From Flavobacteriaceae bacterium (lineage in GTDB: Bacteria > Bacteroidota > Bacteroidia > Flavobacteriales > Weeksellaceae): a stretch of DNA of 38,815 nt. The notes beneath the pieces are model-generated. The model saw nothing but the letters and a program-made list of their open reading frames with translations, made no database searches and had not been told where the DNA came from. The DNA lies in NCBI GenBank assembly GCA_031273305.1, contig JAISSC010000226.1, forward strand, positions 1-38,815. Direction: 5' to 3'. Numbering within the stretch: the stretch's first letter is position 1; every line of letters starts with the position of its first letter. Shown one piece after another: positions 15,397 through 23,393 of this stretch. The translations under genes and the position numbers were made by a program.

Positions 15397-15403
15397 CACT
15401 TAC

Positions 15404-15445
15404 AAAGACTTAATTTATTGTTAATCAATAGTTAAGTCTTTTTTA
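15404..15445 (+). terminator. Rho-independent terminator after tRNA-Leu
   Basis: AAAGACTTAA (15404-15413) pairs with TTAAGTCTTT (15432-15441) and is followed by Ts. It begins eight bases after the tRNA. Confidence 0.75.
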
Positions 15446-15525
15446 TTTTCCGGTTATGCTAAAAGAGGAATGAAAAAAAATTCAAAATCTTGAAAAAATA
15501 ATTTTTTTATGTATTATTTTTTTGT

Positions 15526-15533
15526 TACGTTTG
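15526..15533 (+). promoter_or_regulatory. -7 box for the lipoprotein gene
   Basis: TACGTTTG fits TAnnTTTG, about 80 bases before the preferred ATG at 15613, which gives a fairly long AT-rich leader. No -33 TTG is at normal spacing. Confidence 0.45.
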
Positions 15534-15612
15534 CAAAAAATTAGTTCATTTAAGTTAAGAATGATCTCTTTTGATGTATATAAATAATAAAAAACCCATA
15601 AATAATTTTAAT

Positions 15613-16263
15613 ATGAAAAAAGTAATTAAGAAATTGTGCCTTTTTACAGCCATTGTTGTATTGTTACCCGTAGCCATAGGCTGTAGTGATGATGATGAAA
15701 AAGATAACAGTGCATATGAACAAGAGCAATATAACAAATTTGTGCCTTCTGAAATAGGAGAGACTATAAACCAACTTGGCTTGGAGATTTATAGAGGAAC
15801 TAATCCCCCGGATGTCAGCGGATATTATTTAATCGAACTTCTTCCTAGTGTTGGGAAATTAGTTAATGATTCCAAAATAAAGTTATATGATTACAGCAAG
15901 GCGGAGTTAAAGATCAGTTTGTTAGGCTATGAAGTTAAAACAGGAACAGATGAACTATTAGCGGTACATACGGCAAGTGATGCATTTATAACAGGGGAAG
16001 GCGATAAATTTACTATCTTTTTTGAAGAAGATTCTTATGAAGGTATACCGGCTATTACATTGACTATTTTGTCAGGGGAATTAGACAGAGATGAAGATGG
16101 AGGGATAAAAGGAATAAAAGATGTTCAGTATGCCCTTATAATGAAAGATAATAAAAACAATGTTACTCTTATAAAAAATAATATAGTAAACGGTTGGGGG
16201 CAGTTATTTAAGGATGGTCATGTAGATGTTATTTCCCAAGAAAAGTTTGAAACAAACAACTAA
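15613..16263 (+). CDS. Putative surface lipoprotein, unknown function
   Basis: The frame is open from ATG 15571, but the ATG at 15613 gives a proper lipoprotein signal peptide: MKKVIKKLCLFTAIVVLLPV, then lipobox VAIGC with lipidated C24. The cysteine is followed by SDDDEKD; in Flavobacterium and Capnocytophaga an acidic stretch here acts as a signal for export of the lipoprotein to the cell surface. The mature part of about 193 residues is acidic, with mixed strand-like segments and no motif I recognise. It is flanked by tRNA-Leu and a bidirectional terminator, so it is a single-gene unit. I do not assign a function. Confidence 0.75.
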   Translation: MKKVIKKLCLFTAIVVLLPVAIGCSDDDEKDNSAYEQEQYNKFVPSEIGETINQLGLEIYRGTNPPDVSGYYLIELLPSVGKLVNDSKIKLYDYSKAELKISLLGYEVKTGTDELLAVHTASDAFITGEGDKFTIFFEEDSYEGIPAITLTILSGELDRDEDGGIKGIKDVQYALIMKDNKNNVTLIKNNIVNGWGQLFKDGHVDVISQEKFETNN

Positions 16264-16429
16264 AACTTCCGACAATAAGAAAGCGTAAGTTCGTTGTCGT
16301 TGATTGGGAATAATTTATAACGCATTTTATTATCTTATTCCGTTAAAATAAGTTGGAGATTTAGATTAAAGAATTTTCATCGGGAGGCAGAAATGTAAAG
16401 TTTTCCTGTTTACCGTCAAATAAAAAGTA

Positions 16430-16470
16430 AAGAGGCTGTCCAAAGTAGAGCAGCCTCTTAATTTTTTAAA
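16430..16470. terminator. Bidirectional terminator between the lipoprotein gene and the isomerase
   Basis: AAGAGGCTG (16430-16438) and CAGCCTCTT (16451-16459) form a 9-bp stem, with T-rich sequence after it on the plus strand and an A-rich tract before it that serves the minus strand. It sits between two convergent genes. Confidence 0.7.
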
Positions 16471-16485
16471 TTAGTTTATGTGTCA

Positions 16486-16947
16486 TTATTTTTTAGAATA
16501 TTCTTGTTCATAATCGCAGATTCGTTTCACTTTCGGAGCAGAGCCGCCACCGCTAAATTCAGATTCCAGCCATATTTCCAACAAATTCTTAGCTAGTTCT
16601 ACACCAATTACCCTTTCTCCAAAACAGATAATTTGTGCATCGTTGCTTTTTCTGGCTCTTTGGGCTGAGAAAGGATCATGACAGACTGCTGCCCGCACTC
16701 CGGGAATTTTATTAGCGGTAATAGCCATTCCTATTCCGGTTCCGCAGGTTAAAACTGCTCTCTCAAACTCTCCTGCAGCTACTGCCTTTGCAACGCTTGC
16801 TGCAACGTCAGGATATAAAACCACCTCTCCTTTTTCGGCTCCAAAATCCGTTACCTCATATCCGGACTTTTCCAAATGTTCTTTTAGTACTGCTTTCAGG
16901 CTATAAGCAGCCTCATCGCACCCGATAGCTATCTTTTTCTTTTCCAT
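16486..16947 (-). CDS. rpiB: RpiB/LacAB family sugar-phosphate isomerase
   Basis: Members interconvert aldose and ketose phosphates, for example ribose-5-P and ribulose-5-P. The 153 residues fit the family, with the catalytic cysteine C68 in LTCGTGIGM and the NDAQIICFGERVIG segment. One feature is unusual: the N-terminal motif reads GCDEAAYSLK, where classical RpiB has GxDHAG; the histidine that helps open the sugar ring is replaced by E12. GGGSAPKVKRI near the C-terminus also suits family branches acting on other sugars (tetrose or galactose phosphates). I keep rpiB as the conventional name, but the substrate is uncertain. It has its own promoter and terminator. Confidence 0.8.
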   Translation of the reverse strand: MEKKKIAIGCDEAAYSLKAVLKEHLEKSGYEVTDFGAEKGEVVLYPDVAASVAKAVAAGEFERAVLTCGTGIGMAITANKIPGVRAAVCHDPFSAQRARKSNDAQIICFGERVIGVELAKNLLEIWLESEFSGGGSAPKVKRICDYEQEYSKK

Positions 16948-17252
16948 GTTCTTTAATTTATGTTTAGTTAATGTTCTACTTTGATTAATTTTTTACCTAA
17001 CAAAAATAGTTACTAAATCGAAATTACAAAGCATAAAATAGAAATATTTTTTATGATATAGAACATATTTAATCTTTCCAATAACAACAATTTCTCATTC
17101 AATTTATTCAAATCCAATCTATTAATACGTGTTTAATTAATTTCGGAAACGAAAGCATTAAAAGGGCATTTTTGATATTGGTTTAAAATCATACATCCGT
17201 ACAGGAAAAAGCCGGTTGTACCTTGATGTAATAGGTTAATTTGATAAGAATT
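16948..17252. other. Intergenic region between rpiB and the ABC ATPase gene
   Basis: This 305-base AT-rich stretch holds the rpiB promoter near its left end. The right end would carry the 3' end of the ABC gene transcript; only a weak GTACA/TGTAC inverted repeat is seen there, and no convincing terminator. I see no gene. Confidence 0.5.
17001..17029 (-). promoter_or_regulatory. Promoter of the RpiB-like gene
   Basis: On the minus strand TTG (17027-17029) and TATTTTTG (17001-17008) are 18 bases apart, upstream of the ATG at 16947. The leader is about 45 bases. Confidence 0.55.
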
Positions 17253-18704
17253 TTACAGTTTTTCTAATGTCAGGTATTGGTTTACTACATCAGGTATTTC
17301 TTCCTGATAATGAGTTACGTATATCAGGGCTTTATCCGGAGTGCAGAAACGTTCGATTATTTTCTTAACCTGACGTTTATTCTCCATATCCAATCCGTGG
17401 AGAGGTTCGTCGAGTATCAAAAGTTCCGGGTCTTTTACAAATACCCGTGCCAAAAGGATTAGCCGTTGTTCTCCTGTGGAAATGTTGAGGAAAGAAGTAT
17501 CTTTGATTTTCTCAATCCCGAAGATTTTCATCCATTTCAGAGCAATTATTTCCTGTTCTTTGTTGCATTTTTTATAAAGCCCGATGGTATCAAAGAACCC
17601 GGAACCTACGATGTCCAGACAACTGACATTTTTTTGATAGTATAGATGCATTTCAGGAGAGATATACCCTGTGTGTTTTTTGATGTCCCAGATGCTTTCT
17701 CCGGTTCCTCTTTTGCGGTCGAACAACGTAATATCGTTAGCATAAGCCTGAGGATTATCCGCAACTACTAAACTCAAAAGGGTAGATTTACCTGACCCGT
17801 TAGGCCCTGATAAAGCCCACTTTTCTCCTCTTTTTACCTGCCATGATAAATTTTTGAGGATGGTTCGGGTTCCGTATTTTATGGTTACGTTTTTGAACGA
17901 CAGGGCATTTTTGAATGAAATTTTTTCTTTTTTACCCTGAATATCGGATAAATATCTTGGTTCTATCTTGGATTTGAATAGCTTTTTATGCAGACCTCGA
18001 TCGGATAAAAAATCTGAGTAATAAAGGGCGGGAAGCAAGGTTTTATCTTTTATCGGCAACACATGCGTAATGACAGGCGAAATGTCTGCTATATCTGAAA
18101 CAACAAGGATGATTTGCAGGTTTTCCATTTGAGCAAGTCGTTTCAAAACTTCTCTCAAAACGTTCCTTGAGTTGGCATCCAATCCGATAAAAGGATTATC
18201 CAGAACTAAAATACGGGGTTTAGCGGACAGGGAACGAACAATCAAAAATTTTCGTAGTTCTCCGCTCGATAATAGGTTAATCTTTTTTTCAATCAGGTCT
18301 TCGATTCCGAAAACAGAAATCAGATAATGAATCCAGTCCTGTTCAGGTTCTTTATCCAAGAAATCCTTTACGGTAGCCACTTCTTCTTCCAGTCCAATAT
18401 TCCAACGTTGTTGATAATAGCCGTTTTGTATGTCTGTGAGGCTATAAATATCGCGGAATGCAACAAATTTTATACATTTCCGTATACTCTGCGGGTTTCC
18501 CAATTCGTCCTTGCAAATGATCTCTCCGGACTTTATAGCATGCTTCCCGGATAGAATATCTGTAAGTAAGGTTTTTCCTGCTCCGTTGGGGCCAATAACC
18601 GCCCAATGTTGGTCTTTTTTTATGTTCCAGTTGATTGGTGTTGAAAAAACCAGAAAATCCATACTCGGAATTACGTTTTTGATTTCGATAAGTGTTTGGG
18701 ACAT
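17253..18704 (-). CDS. Soluble ABC protein with two ATPase domains (ModF/YlmA-like)
   Basis: This 483-residue protein has two ABC ATPase domains and no membrane segment. Domain 1 has Walker A GPNGAGKT (38-45), signature LSSGE (145-149) and a Walker B that reads VLDNP, so the catalytic glutamate is replaced by N170; its switch histidine is also missing (VVSDIAD). Domain 2 is complete: GPNGSGKS (300-307), ISTGEQ (408-413), LLILDEP with E433, and H465 in VTHYQEE. This layout resembles E. coli ModF and related orphan twin ATPases, whose transport role is not firmly known. One active and one degenerate site suggests asymmetric ATP use. No permease gene is adjacent. Its promoter is at 18776-18783. 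Confidence 0.85.
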   Translation of the reverse strand: MSQTLIEIKNVIPSMDFLVFSTPINWNIKKDQHWAVIGPNGAGKTLLTDILSGKHAIKSGEIICKDELGNPQSIRKCIKFVAFRDIYSLTDIQNGYYQQRWNIGLEEEVATVKDFLDKEPEQDWIHYLISVFGIEDLIEKKINLLSSGELRKFLIVRSLSAKPRILVLDNPFIGLDANSRNVLREVLKRLAQMENLQIILVVSDIADISPVITHVLPIKDKTLLPALYYSDFLSDRGLHKKLFKSKIEPRYLSDIQGKKEKISFKNALSFKNVTIKYGTRTILKNLSWQVKRGEKWALSGPNGSGKSTLLSLVVADNPQAYANDITLFDRKRGTGESIWDIKKHTGYISPEMHLYYQKNVSCLDIVGSGFFDTIGLYKKCNKEQEIIALKWMKIFGIEKIKDTSFLNISTGEQRLILLARVFVKDPELLILDEPLHGLDMENKRQVKKIIERFCTPDKALIYVTHYQEEIPDVVNQYLTLEKL

Positions 18705-18775
18705 TAGTTATTGATTACAAATATTCTTTGCTATATCGTTGCATGGTAAAGCATAGCGTTCCACTTGAATTAGTC

Positions 18776-18783
18776 CAAAGGTA
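18776..18783 (-). promoter_or_regulatory. -7 box for the ABC ATPase gene
   Basis: TACCTTTG on the minus strand, about 70 bases before the ATG at 18704, fits TAnnTTTG and lies in the short gap after the transglutaminase gene. The ABC gene is therefore probably transcribed separately from that operon. Confidence 0.5.
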
Positions 18784-18820
18784 AAAAAATATTAGGAATT
18801 TTTAACGGCAAAAACCAAAA

Positions 18821-19810
18821 TTATTGTTGCTGCTGTTGTTGCTGTTGCATCATTTCCAGATATTTTCTGTAAGAATTTCCTTGTGCAGAGTTGTCTTCGT
18901 TTTTGGATTGTTCTTCGGATAAAATCGGCTTACTTTCAGGTTCGGAGGAAGAATCGCCCTCATAAGAAACAGAAACCCCGACTTCCAATCTTTGTTGTGA
19001 AACTCCTTTGAATGTTCCCCTCACCGGAGAACAATCCAAAAAGTTCCTTCCTACTGCCAATCGAACGTGTAAGTCACTGACGATACAATTATTAGTGGGG
19101 TCTAATCCTAACCATCCGTAGAAAGGAATATATGCTTCCACCCAGGCATGGGTGGCTCCTTCTCCTCTCATTCCGTTTTTATTAGGGCAGATGTAACCGC
19201 TAACGTAACGGGCAGGAATGCCTAAAGACCGCAACATGGCTAACAATACATGAGCAAAATCCTGACAAACTCCGGCTTTTAAATTCCATACTTCATCCAA
19301 AGTGGATTCTACGGTGGTTACTCCTTTAAGGTATTTGAAATTGTCGAAGATGAACTCCATAAGTTTTATCGCCTCTTTTAGAGGAGTTGTTGTGTCGTGA
19401 TCCTGCAAATGGGTAATTTTTGATATTTCCCGTAAAGAATCCGATATTTCCTGAGTCAGAAAATCAATAAAAGGGATATGTTCCCTTATCTCACGGAGTT
19501 TGCTCCATTGCACTTCCTTAGGTTCATTATCTTCGGGAACCGGAACCGGAAGTGTTAATACTTCTATTTTGGAATCTATAATTAATTTGTTATGCGATTC
19601 AATCAACATAAAAGCCCCGACCTCATTACCGTAATAATCCTTATAGACATCAATTAACGGATTCCCGGAGACAGACAGCTCATGGGATAAAACTTGTTGA
19701 AAATGGTCATTGACCGGATATAATACTATTTGGTTGGCACTGTCTCTTACAGGAAAATCGTAACTGTATTGGGTGATATGATGTATTTTAAATCTATGCA
19801 TTGTGTACAA
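18821..19810 (-). CDS. Transglutaminase-like cysteine peptidase with polyglutamine tail
   Basis: This 329-residue protein has the bacterial transglutaminase N-terminal domain (HHITQYSYDFPV, residues 10-21) and a transglutaminase core with triad C182 (GVCQDFAHVLL), H221 (ATHAWVEAYIP) and D237 (WLGLDPTN). No signal peptide is seen. Such proteins are found with alpha-E and circularly permuted ATP-grasp genes, and are thought to hydrolyse or exchange amide bonds in a peptide made by the partners. The start could be 19810 or the ATG at 19801. The C-terminus is odd: an acidic tail ends in eight consecutive Gln codons (mixed CAA/CAG, 18824-18847) directly before the stop, a potentially length-variable triplet repeat. 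It begins 2 bases after the alpha-E stop. Confidence 0.88.
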   Translation of the reverse strand: MYTMHRFKIHHITQYSYDFPVRDSANQIVLYPVNDHFQQVLSHELSVSGNPLIDVYKDYYGNEVGAFMLIESHNKLIIDSKIEVLTLPVPVPEDNEPKEVQWSKLREIREHIPFIDFLTQEISDSLREISKITHLQDHDTTTPLKEAIKLMEFIFDNFKYLKGVTTVESTLDEVWNLKAGVCQDFAHVLLAMLRSLGIPARYVSGYICPNKNGMRGEGATHAWVEAYIPFYGWLGLDPTNNCIVSDLHVRLAVGRNFLDCSPVRGTFKGVSQQRLEVGVSVSYEGDSSSEPESKPILSEEQSKNEDNSAQGNSYRKYLEMMQQQQQQQQ

Positions 19811-19812
19811 AA

Positions 19813-20739
19813 TTAAGAATGGGCAAAATAATAGTAATTTAATTGAGTTTCGATGTCATATAGCTCCGACCTGACGTGTTTAAGGAAAGAACAAAGATTT
19901 TTCTCATTCAGGTCTTCCGTAGATGTATAGGTAATAAAACTCTTTAACTTCCCTATTTTAAATTCTACCTTGTTATAGTTTTCTGTCATTTTTTCATCTT
20001 TAAGACGTTCGAAATATACAAATAAATGGTTAATGGAATAGAGTAATGAACGTGGAAAATAAGTATTCAGGACAATCAGGTCAATTACATTTTGATAATT
20101 AAAGGCACTGCTATATGTTTTGAGGTATACTTCATATCCTGAGATGGAAAGTAACAAGTGCTTCCAAAACATGGTATTGGTTTTGGATGGGTCAAAATCT
20201 TTTTTTATAAAATTTATGTTCAAAATATCAATCGTTTGTATGCTTCTCTCAATCATCTTTCCGATGGTCAAAAAGCTGTTCCCCTCTCCTCTGGGCATGG
20301 TAACATCTACAATTCCATAATATACGAGGCAAAATTTCTTCAAATCATTAAGTATGGAAATAGGGTCTTCTTTTTTTATCTTGGTAATTAATTTTTCACT
20401 CCGTATGACGTGGTAAAAATCATTTAAACATTGCCACAGGTCTTTAGTAATATGATCCTGAACACCTCTGGCATTTTCTCTGGCTAAAGTTATCATATTG
20501 AATACAGAGTTCGGATTTTTCTTATCCGTAATTATGTATTTTAGTATTTCTCTGGAATTTTCGGTGATTATTGAATGATTTTCATCTTTGGAGGACATAA
20601 ACAAAGCCGACTTCCATGAAAAATCAGAAACATTATCCTGAGAAAGGGCATAATTTATCTTTAGCACGCGCAGAACTCCGTCCACGCGTTCGACGTATCT
20701 CCCCATCCAGTACAAGCTATCTGCTACTCTGCTTAACAT
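19813..20739 (-). CDS. Alpha-E domain protein
   Basis: The 308-residue, largely helical protein starts with the family signature MLSRVADSLYWMGRYVERVD. Alpha-E proteins are nearly always encoded beside a circularly permuted ATP-grasp enzyme and a transglutaminase-like peptidase, as here, and are presumed to scaffold or take part in making a small peptide; the biochemistry is not established. PRSLLYSIN near the C-terminal third is a further family motif. It lies 15 bases after the ATP-grasp gene and 2 bases before the transglutaminase gene, so the three are one operon. Confidence 0.9.
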   Translation of the reverse strand: MLSRVADSLYWMGRYVERVDGVLRVLKINYALSQDNVSDFSWKSALFMSSKDENHSIITENSREILKYIITDKKNPNSVFNMITLARENARGVQDHITKDLWQCLNDFYHVIRSEKLITKIKKEDPISILNDLKKFCLVYYGIVDVTMPRGEGNSFLTIGKMIERSIQTIDILNINFIKKDFDPSKTNTMFWKHLLLSISGYEVYLKTYSSAFNYQNVIDLIVLNTYFPRSLLYSINHLFVYFERLKDEKMTENYNKVEFKIGKLKSFITYTSTEDLNEKNLCSFLKHVRSELYDIETQLNYYYFAHS

Positions 20740-20754
20740 AAGTCATTAAAATAT

Positions 20755-22206
20755 TTAATTAGCCAATACCCACGTATCTTTACTTCCTCCTCCCTGTGAA
20801 GAATTAACAACCAGAGAACCCTCTTTCAAAGCTACACGGGTAAGCCCTCCGGGAACAATTTCTATCCCATTAGGGCCAAACAAAGCAAAAGGTCTTAAAT
20901 CTACCCTTCTGGGAGTAAGTTTCCCATTGATGTAACATGGAGCAGAAGAAAGGTTTATGGTAGGTTGTGCAATAAACTGTCTTGGATTTTTCAGTATCTC
21001 CTTTTTATAGGCAACAATTTCCTTTTCATCCGCATCAAATCCCATTAACATTCCATATCCTCCGCTTTCGTTGGTCTTCTTAACCACCAACCGGTCGATA
21101 TTTTTTAGCACATATTCTCTTTCGTCTTCGTTTTGTAGACGATAGGTAGGTATATTTTTCAACAAAGGTTTTTCATTGAGGTAGTATCGTATCATATCCG
21201 GAACGTAAGTATATATAGCCTTATCATCGGCTACGCCATTACCAATGGAATTAACAATAGCTACATTCCCTTTGCGGTAAGCACTCATCAGTCCGGCTAC
21301 TCCCAACACACTGGAGGGGTTAAAGGTTAAAGGATCCAGAAAATCATCGTCAACTCTCCGATAGATTACATCCACGCGTTTAAGTCCAAAAGTAGTTTTC
21401 ATGTATACACAATGGTTATCCACTACGAGGTCTCTGCCCTCTACTAATTCTATTCCCATTAAACGAGCTAAAGTAGTATGTTCGAAATAAGCAGAATTAT
21501 AAATTCCCGGCGTGAGCAATACTACCGTAGGGTCTTTCACAGGTCTTGGGGAGAGGGAAAGTAAGTTTCTATAAAGAATATTGGGATAATCCATCACCAT
21601 TCTTATTTTATTTTCAGGAATCAGGTCGGGGAATATTCTTTTGGTAATTTCCCTGTTTTCAAGCATATAGCTTACCCCGCTGGGAGTGCGTAAATTATCT
21701 TCCAGAATATAAAACTCTCCATCATAATCCCGGATAAGGTCTATTCCTGCAATGTGGACATAGATGTCATGAGGAACCTTAATTCCATACATTTGCCGAT
21801 GATAATTCGGGCAACTGTATATCAGGTCTGTCGGGACAACTCCGTCCTTGATGATAAATTGTTCGTTGTATACATCCTTTAAAAACAGGTTCAGGGCTGT
21901 CAACCGTTGTTTTATCCCTCTCTCTATAAAATCCCATTCCGAAGAGGTTATGATTCGGGGAATTATATCAAACGGGAAAATTTTTTCTATTCCTTCTCCG
22001 CTGCTATAAACTGTAAAGGTAATGCCCTGACTCATGAATAACATTTTTGCCCTTTCGTCATTTTTGGTCAGCTCATCTTCGCTTAATTGCTTGATGAAAT
22101 CAATGACCTTTTTATATTGATCCCTTACTTCGTTTCCGGAATACATTTCATCCCAGGTTCCATTGTCAATTAAATATGAAGTCAAAAAATTACAAAAAGT
22201 ACTCAT
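20755..22206 (-). CDS. Circularly permuted ATP-grasp protein (type 2)
   Basis: The 483-residue protein belongs to the circularly permuted ATP-grasp family, predicted amide-bond-forming ligases. Visible signatures are ILEDNLRTPSGVSYMLENRE (near residues 167-186), the NSIGNGVADDKAIYTYVPDM stretch, the nucleotide-binding VVKKTNESGGYGMLMG, and PTINLSSAPCYINGKLTPRR followed by VDLRPF. It has no signal peptide. It is the first gene of the operon with alpha-E and transglutaminase, a set proposed from comparative genomics to make and trim a peptide-like product or tag; the product is unknown. A TATATTTG box lies upstream (22257-22264). Confidence 0.92.
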   Translation of the reverse strand: MSTFCNFLTSYLIDNGTWDEMYSGNEVRDQYKKVIDFIKQLSEDELTKNDERAKMLFMSQGITFTVYSSGEGIEKIFPFDIIPRIITSSEWDFIERGIKQRLTALNLFLKDVYNEQFIIKDGVVPTDLIYSCPNYHRQMYGIKVPHDIYVHIAGIDLIRDYDGEFYILEDNLRTPSGVSYMLENREITKRIFPDLIPENKIRMVMDYPNILYRNLLSLSPRPVKDPTVVLLTPGIYNSAYFEHTTLARLMGIELVEGRDLVVDNHCVYMKTTFGLKRVDVIYRRVDDDFLDPLTFNPSSVLGVAGLMSAYRKGNVAIVNSIGNGVADDKAIYTYVPDMIRYYLNEKPLLKNIPTYRLQNEDEREYVLKNIDRLVVKKTNESGGYGMLMGFDADEKEIVAYKKEILKNPRQFIAQPTINLSSAPCYINGKLTPRRVDLRPFALFGPNGIEIVPGGLTRVALKEGSLVVNSSQGGGSKDTWVLAN

Positions 22207-22256
22207 ACATGGTATATTTTAATGGGTAATATCAAAGAATTATATTTTTCATGCAA

Positions 22257-22264
22257 CAAATATA
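22257..22264 (-). promoter_or_regulatory. -7 box for the ATP-grasp/alpha-E/transglutaminase operon
   Basis: TATATTTG on the minus strand lies about 50 bases before the ATG at 22206. No other start signal is seen in the 3-gene cluster, whose internal gaps are 2-15 bases. Confidence 0.5.
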
Positions 22265-22386
22265 CATAAAAAATAATAATATATTCTAAAAACATACAAA
22301 TTTAGCATCCATACCCCCTAAATTTGATTGTTAAATTTTTTAATTAAACGTTTTTGAGAGGACTCTATCGGACAAGTTAAAATGAT

Positions 22387-22394
22387 TACCTTTG
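22387..22394 (+). promoter_or_regulatory. -7 box for the polyprenyl synthase gene
   Basis: TACCTTTG lies 20 bases before ATG 22415 and inside the codons that follow ATG 22382. This decides the start in favour of 22415. Confidence 0.6.
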
Positions 22395-22414
22395 TTAAAA
22401 TTTGGATTTTAAGG

Positions 22415-23386
22415 ATGAAATTTTTGCAAAAGTATCAGGATATTATAGAGGATGTGATAGAACGATGTAAGTTTACGGGTCAGCCGGTTCAATTGTATGA
22501 GCCGATGAATTATATCCTGAATTTAGGAGGGAAGAGGCTTCGCCCGATAATTACGCTTATGGCATGTGATTTGTTCGGAGGAGACTTGAATAAAGCCATT
22601 AAACCTGCGTTGGGAATAGAATATTTTCATAATTTTTCCCTGATGCATGATGATATTATGGATAAAGCTCCGTTACGTAGAGGAAAGGAGACGGTTCATA
22701 TGAAATATGATGAAAACGTAGCCCTTTTATCCGGAGATGCTTTGCTGGTCAAGTCTTTCCGGATGCTGGAAGATTTAGAACCTGAATTATTCAAATCCTG
22801 TTTTCAACTGTTTTCCCAAACTGCTTTGGAGGTTTGTGAGGGTCAGCAGTACGATATGAACTTTGAGAGACAAAATGAAGTTTTGTATGAAGAATATACT
22901 CATATGATCACCGGGAAAACCGCTGCATTGTGTGCCTGTTCCTTAAAAATGGGAGCCTTGATAGCAGAAGCCGTAAAAGAAGATGCGGAATATCTGTATG
23001 AATTTGGTCGTTATCTGGGAGTTGCTTTTCAGCTAATGGATGATTATCTGGATGTTTTTGGCAATCATGAGGTAGTAGGAAAAAAATCTGCGGGGGATAT
23101 TTACGAAAACAAAAAAACAATTTTATACATATTAGCTCAGCAGGAAGGAAATGAGGAACAGAAAAAAGAATTAAATTTTTGGTTTAATTCTACGGAAGAC
23201 ACGGTAGAAAAGATTCAGGGTGTAGTTAAGATATTTAAAGACCTTGAAGCAGACAGGTTATGTTTGGAGTTAATTGATAAATATACCGATCAGGCACGGG
23301 AATATTTGGATAAAGTTAATGTTTCCGGAGAGAAAAAACAGCCTTTTTATGAGTTGATGAATTATTTATTAGTCAGAGAAAGTTAA
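22415..23386 (+). CDS. Polyprenyl synthetase (geranylgeranyl/octaprenyl-type diphosphate synthase)
   Basis: The enzyme joins isopentenyl diphosphate to an allylic diphosphate to build isoprenoid chains for quinones or other lipids. From ATG 22415 (323 residues) the start MKFLQKYQDIIEDVIERC is typical; the upstream ATG at 22382 precedes a promoter box and is rejected. Both aspartate motifs are present: DDIMD (79-83) followed by APLRRG, and DDYLD (209-213), with GKKSAGDIYENKKT after the second. GGKRLRP (38-44) binds the diphosphate. Chain length cannot be read safely. It is 7 bases from the GSCFA gene and begins a run of three plus-strand genes ending with tatD. Confidence 0.9.
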   Translation: MKFLQKYQDIIEDVIERCKFTGQPVQLYEPMNYILNLGGKRLRPIITLMACDLFGGDLNKAIKPALGIEYFHNFSLMHDDIMDKAPLRRGKETVHMKYDENVALLSGDALLVKSFRMLEDLEPELFKSCFQLFSQTALEVCEGQQYDMNFERQNEVLYEEYTHMITGKTAALCACSLKMGALIAEAVKEDAEYLYEFGRYLGVAFQLMDDYLDVFGNHEVVGKKSAGDIYENKKTILYILAQQEGNEEQKKELNFWFNSTEDTVEKIQGVVKIFKDLEADRLCLELIDKYTDQAREYLDKVNVSGEKKQPFYELMNYLLVRES

Positions 23387-23393
23387 TAACCGT

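Noticed and set aside
15222..15428. Minus-strand ORF containing SGNRTRTILLSLDF
   Set aside because: It is the antisense of tRNA-Leu and its terminator, not a gene.
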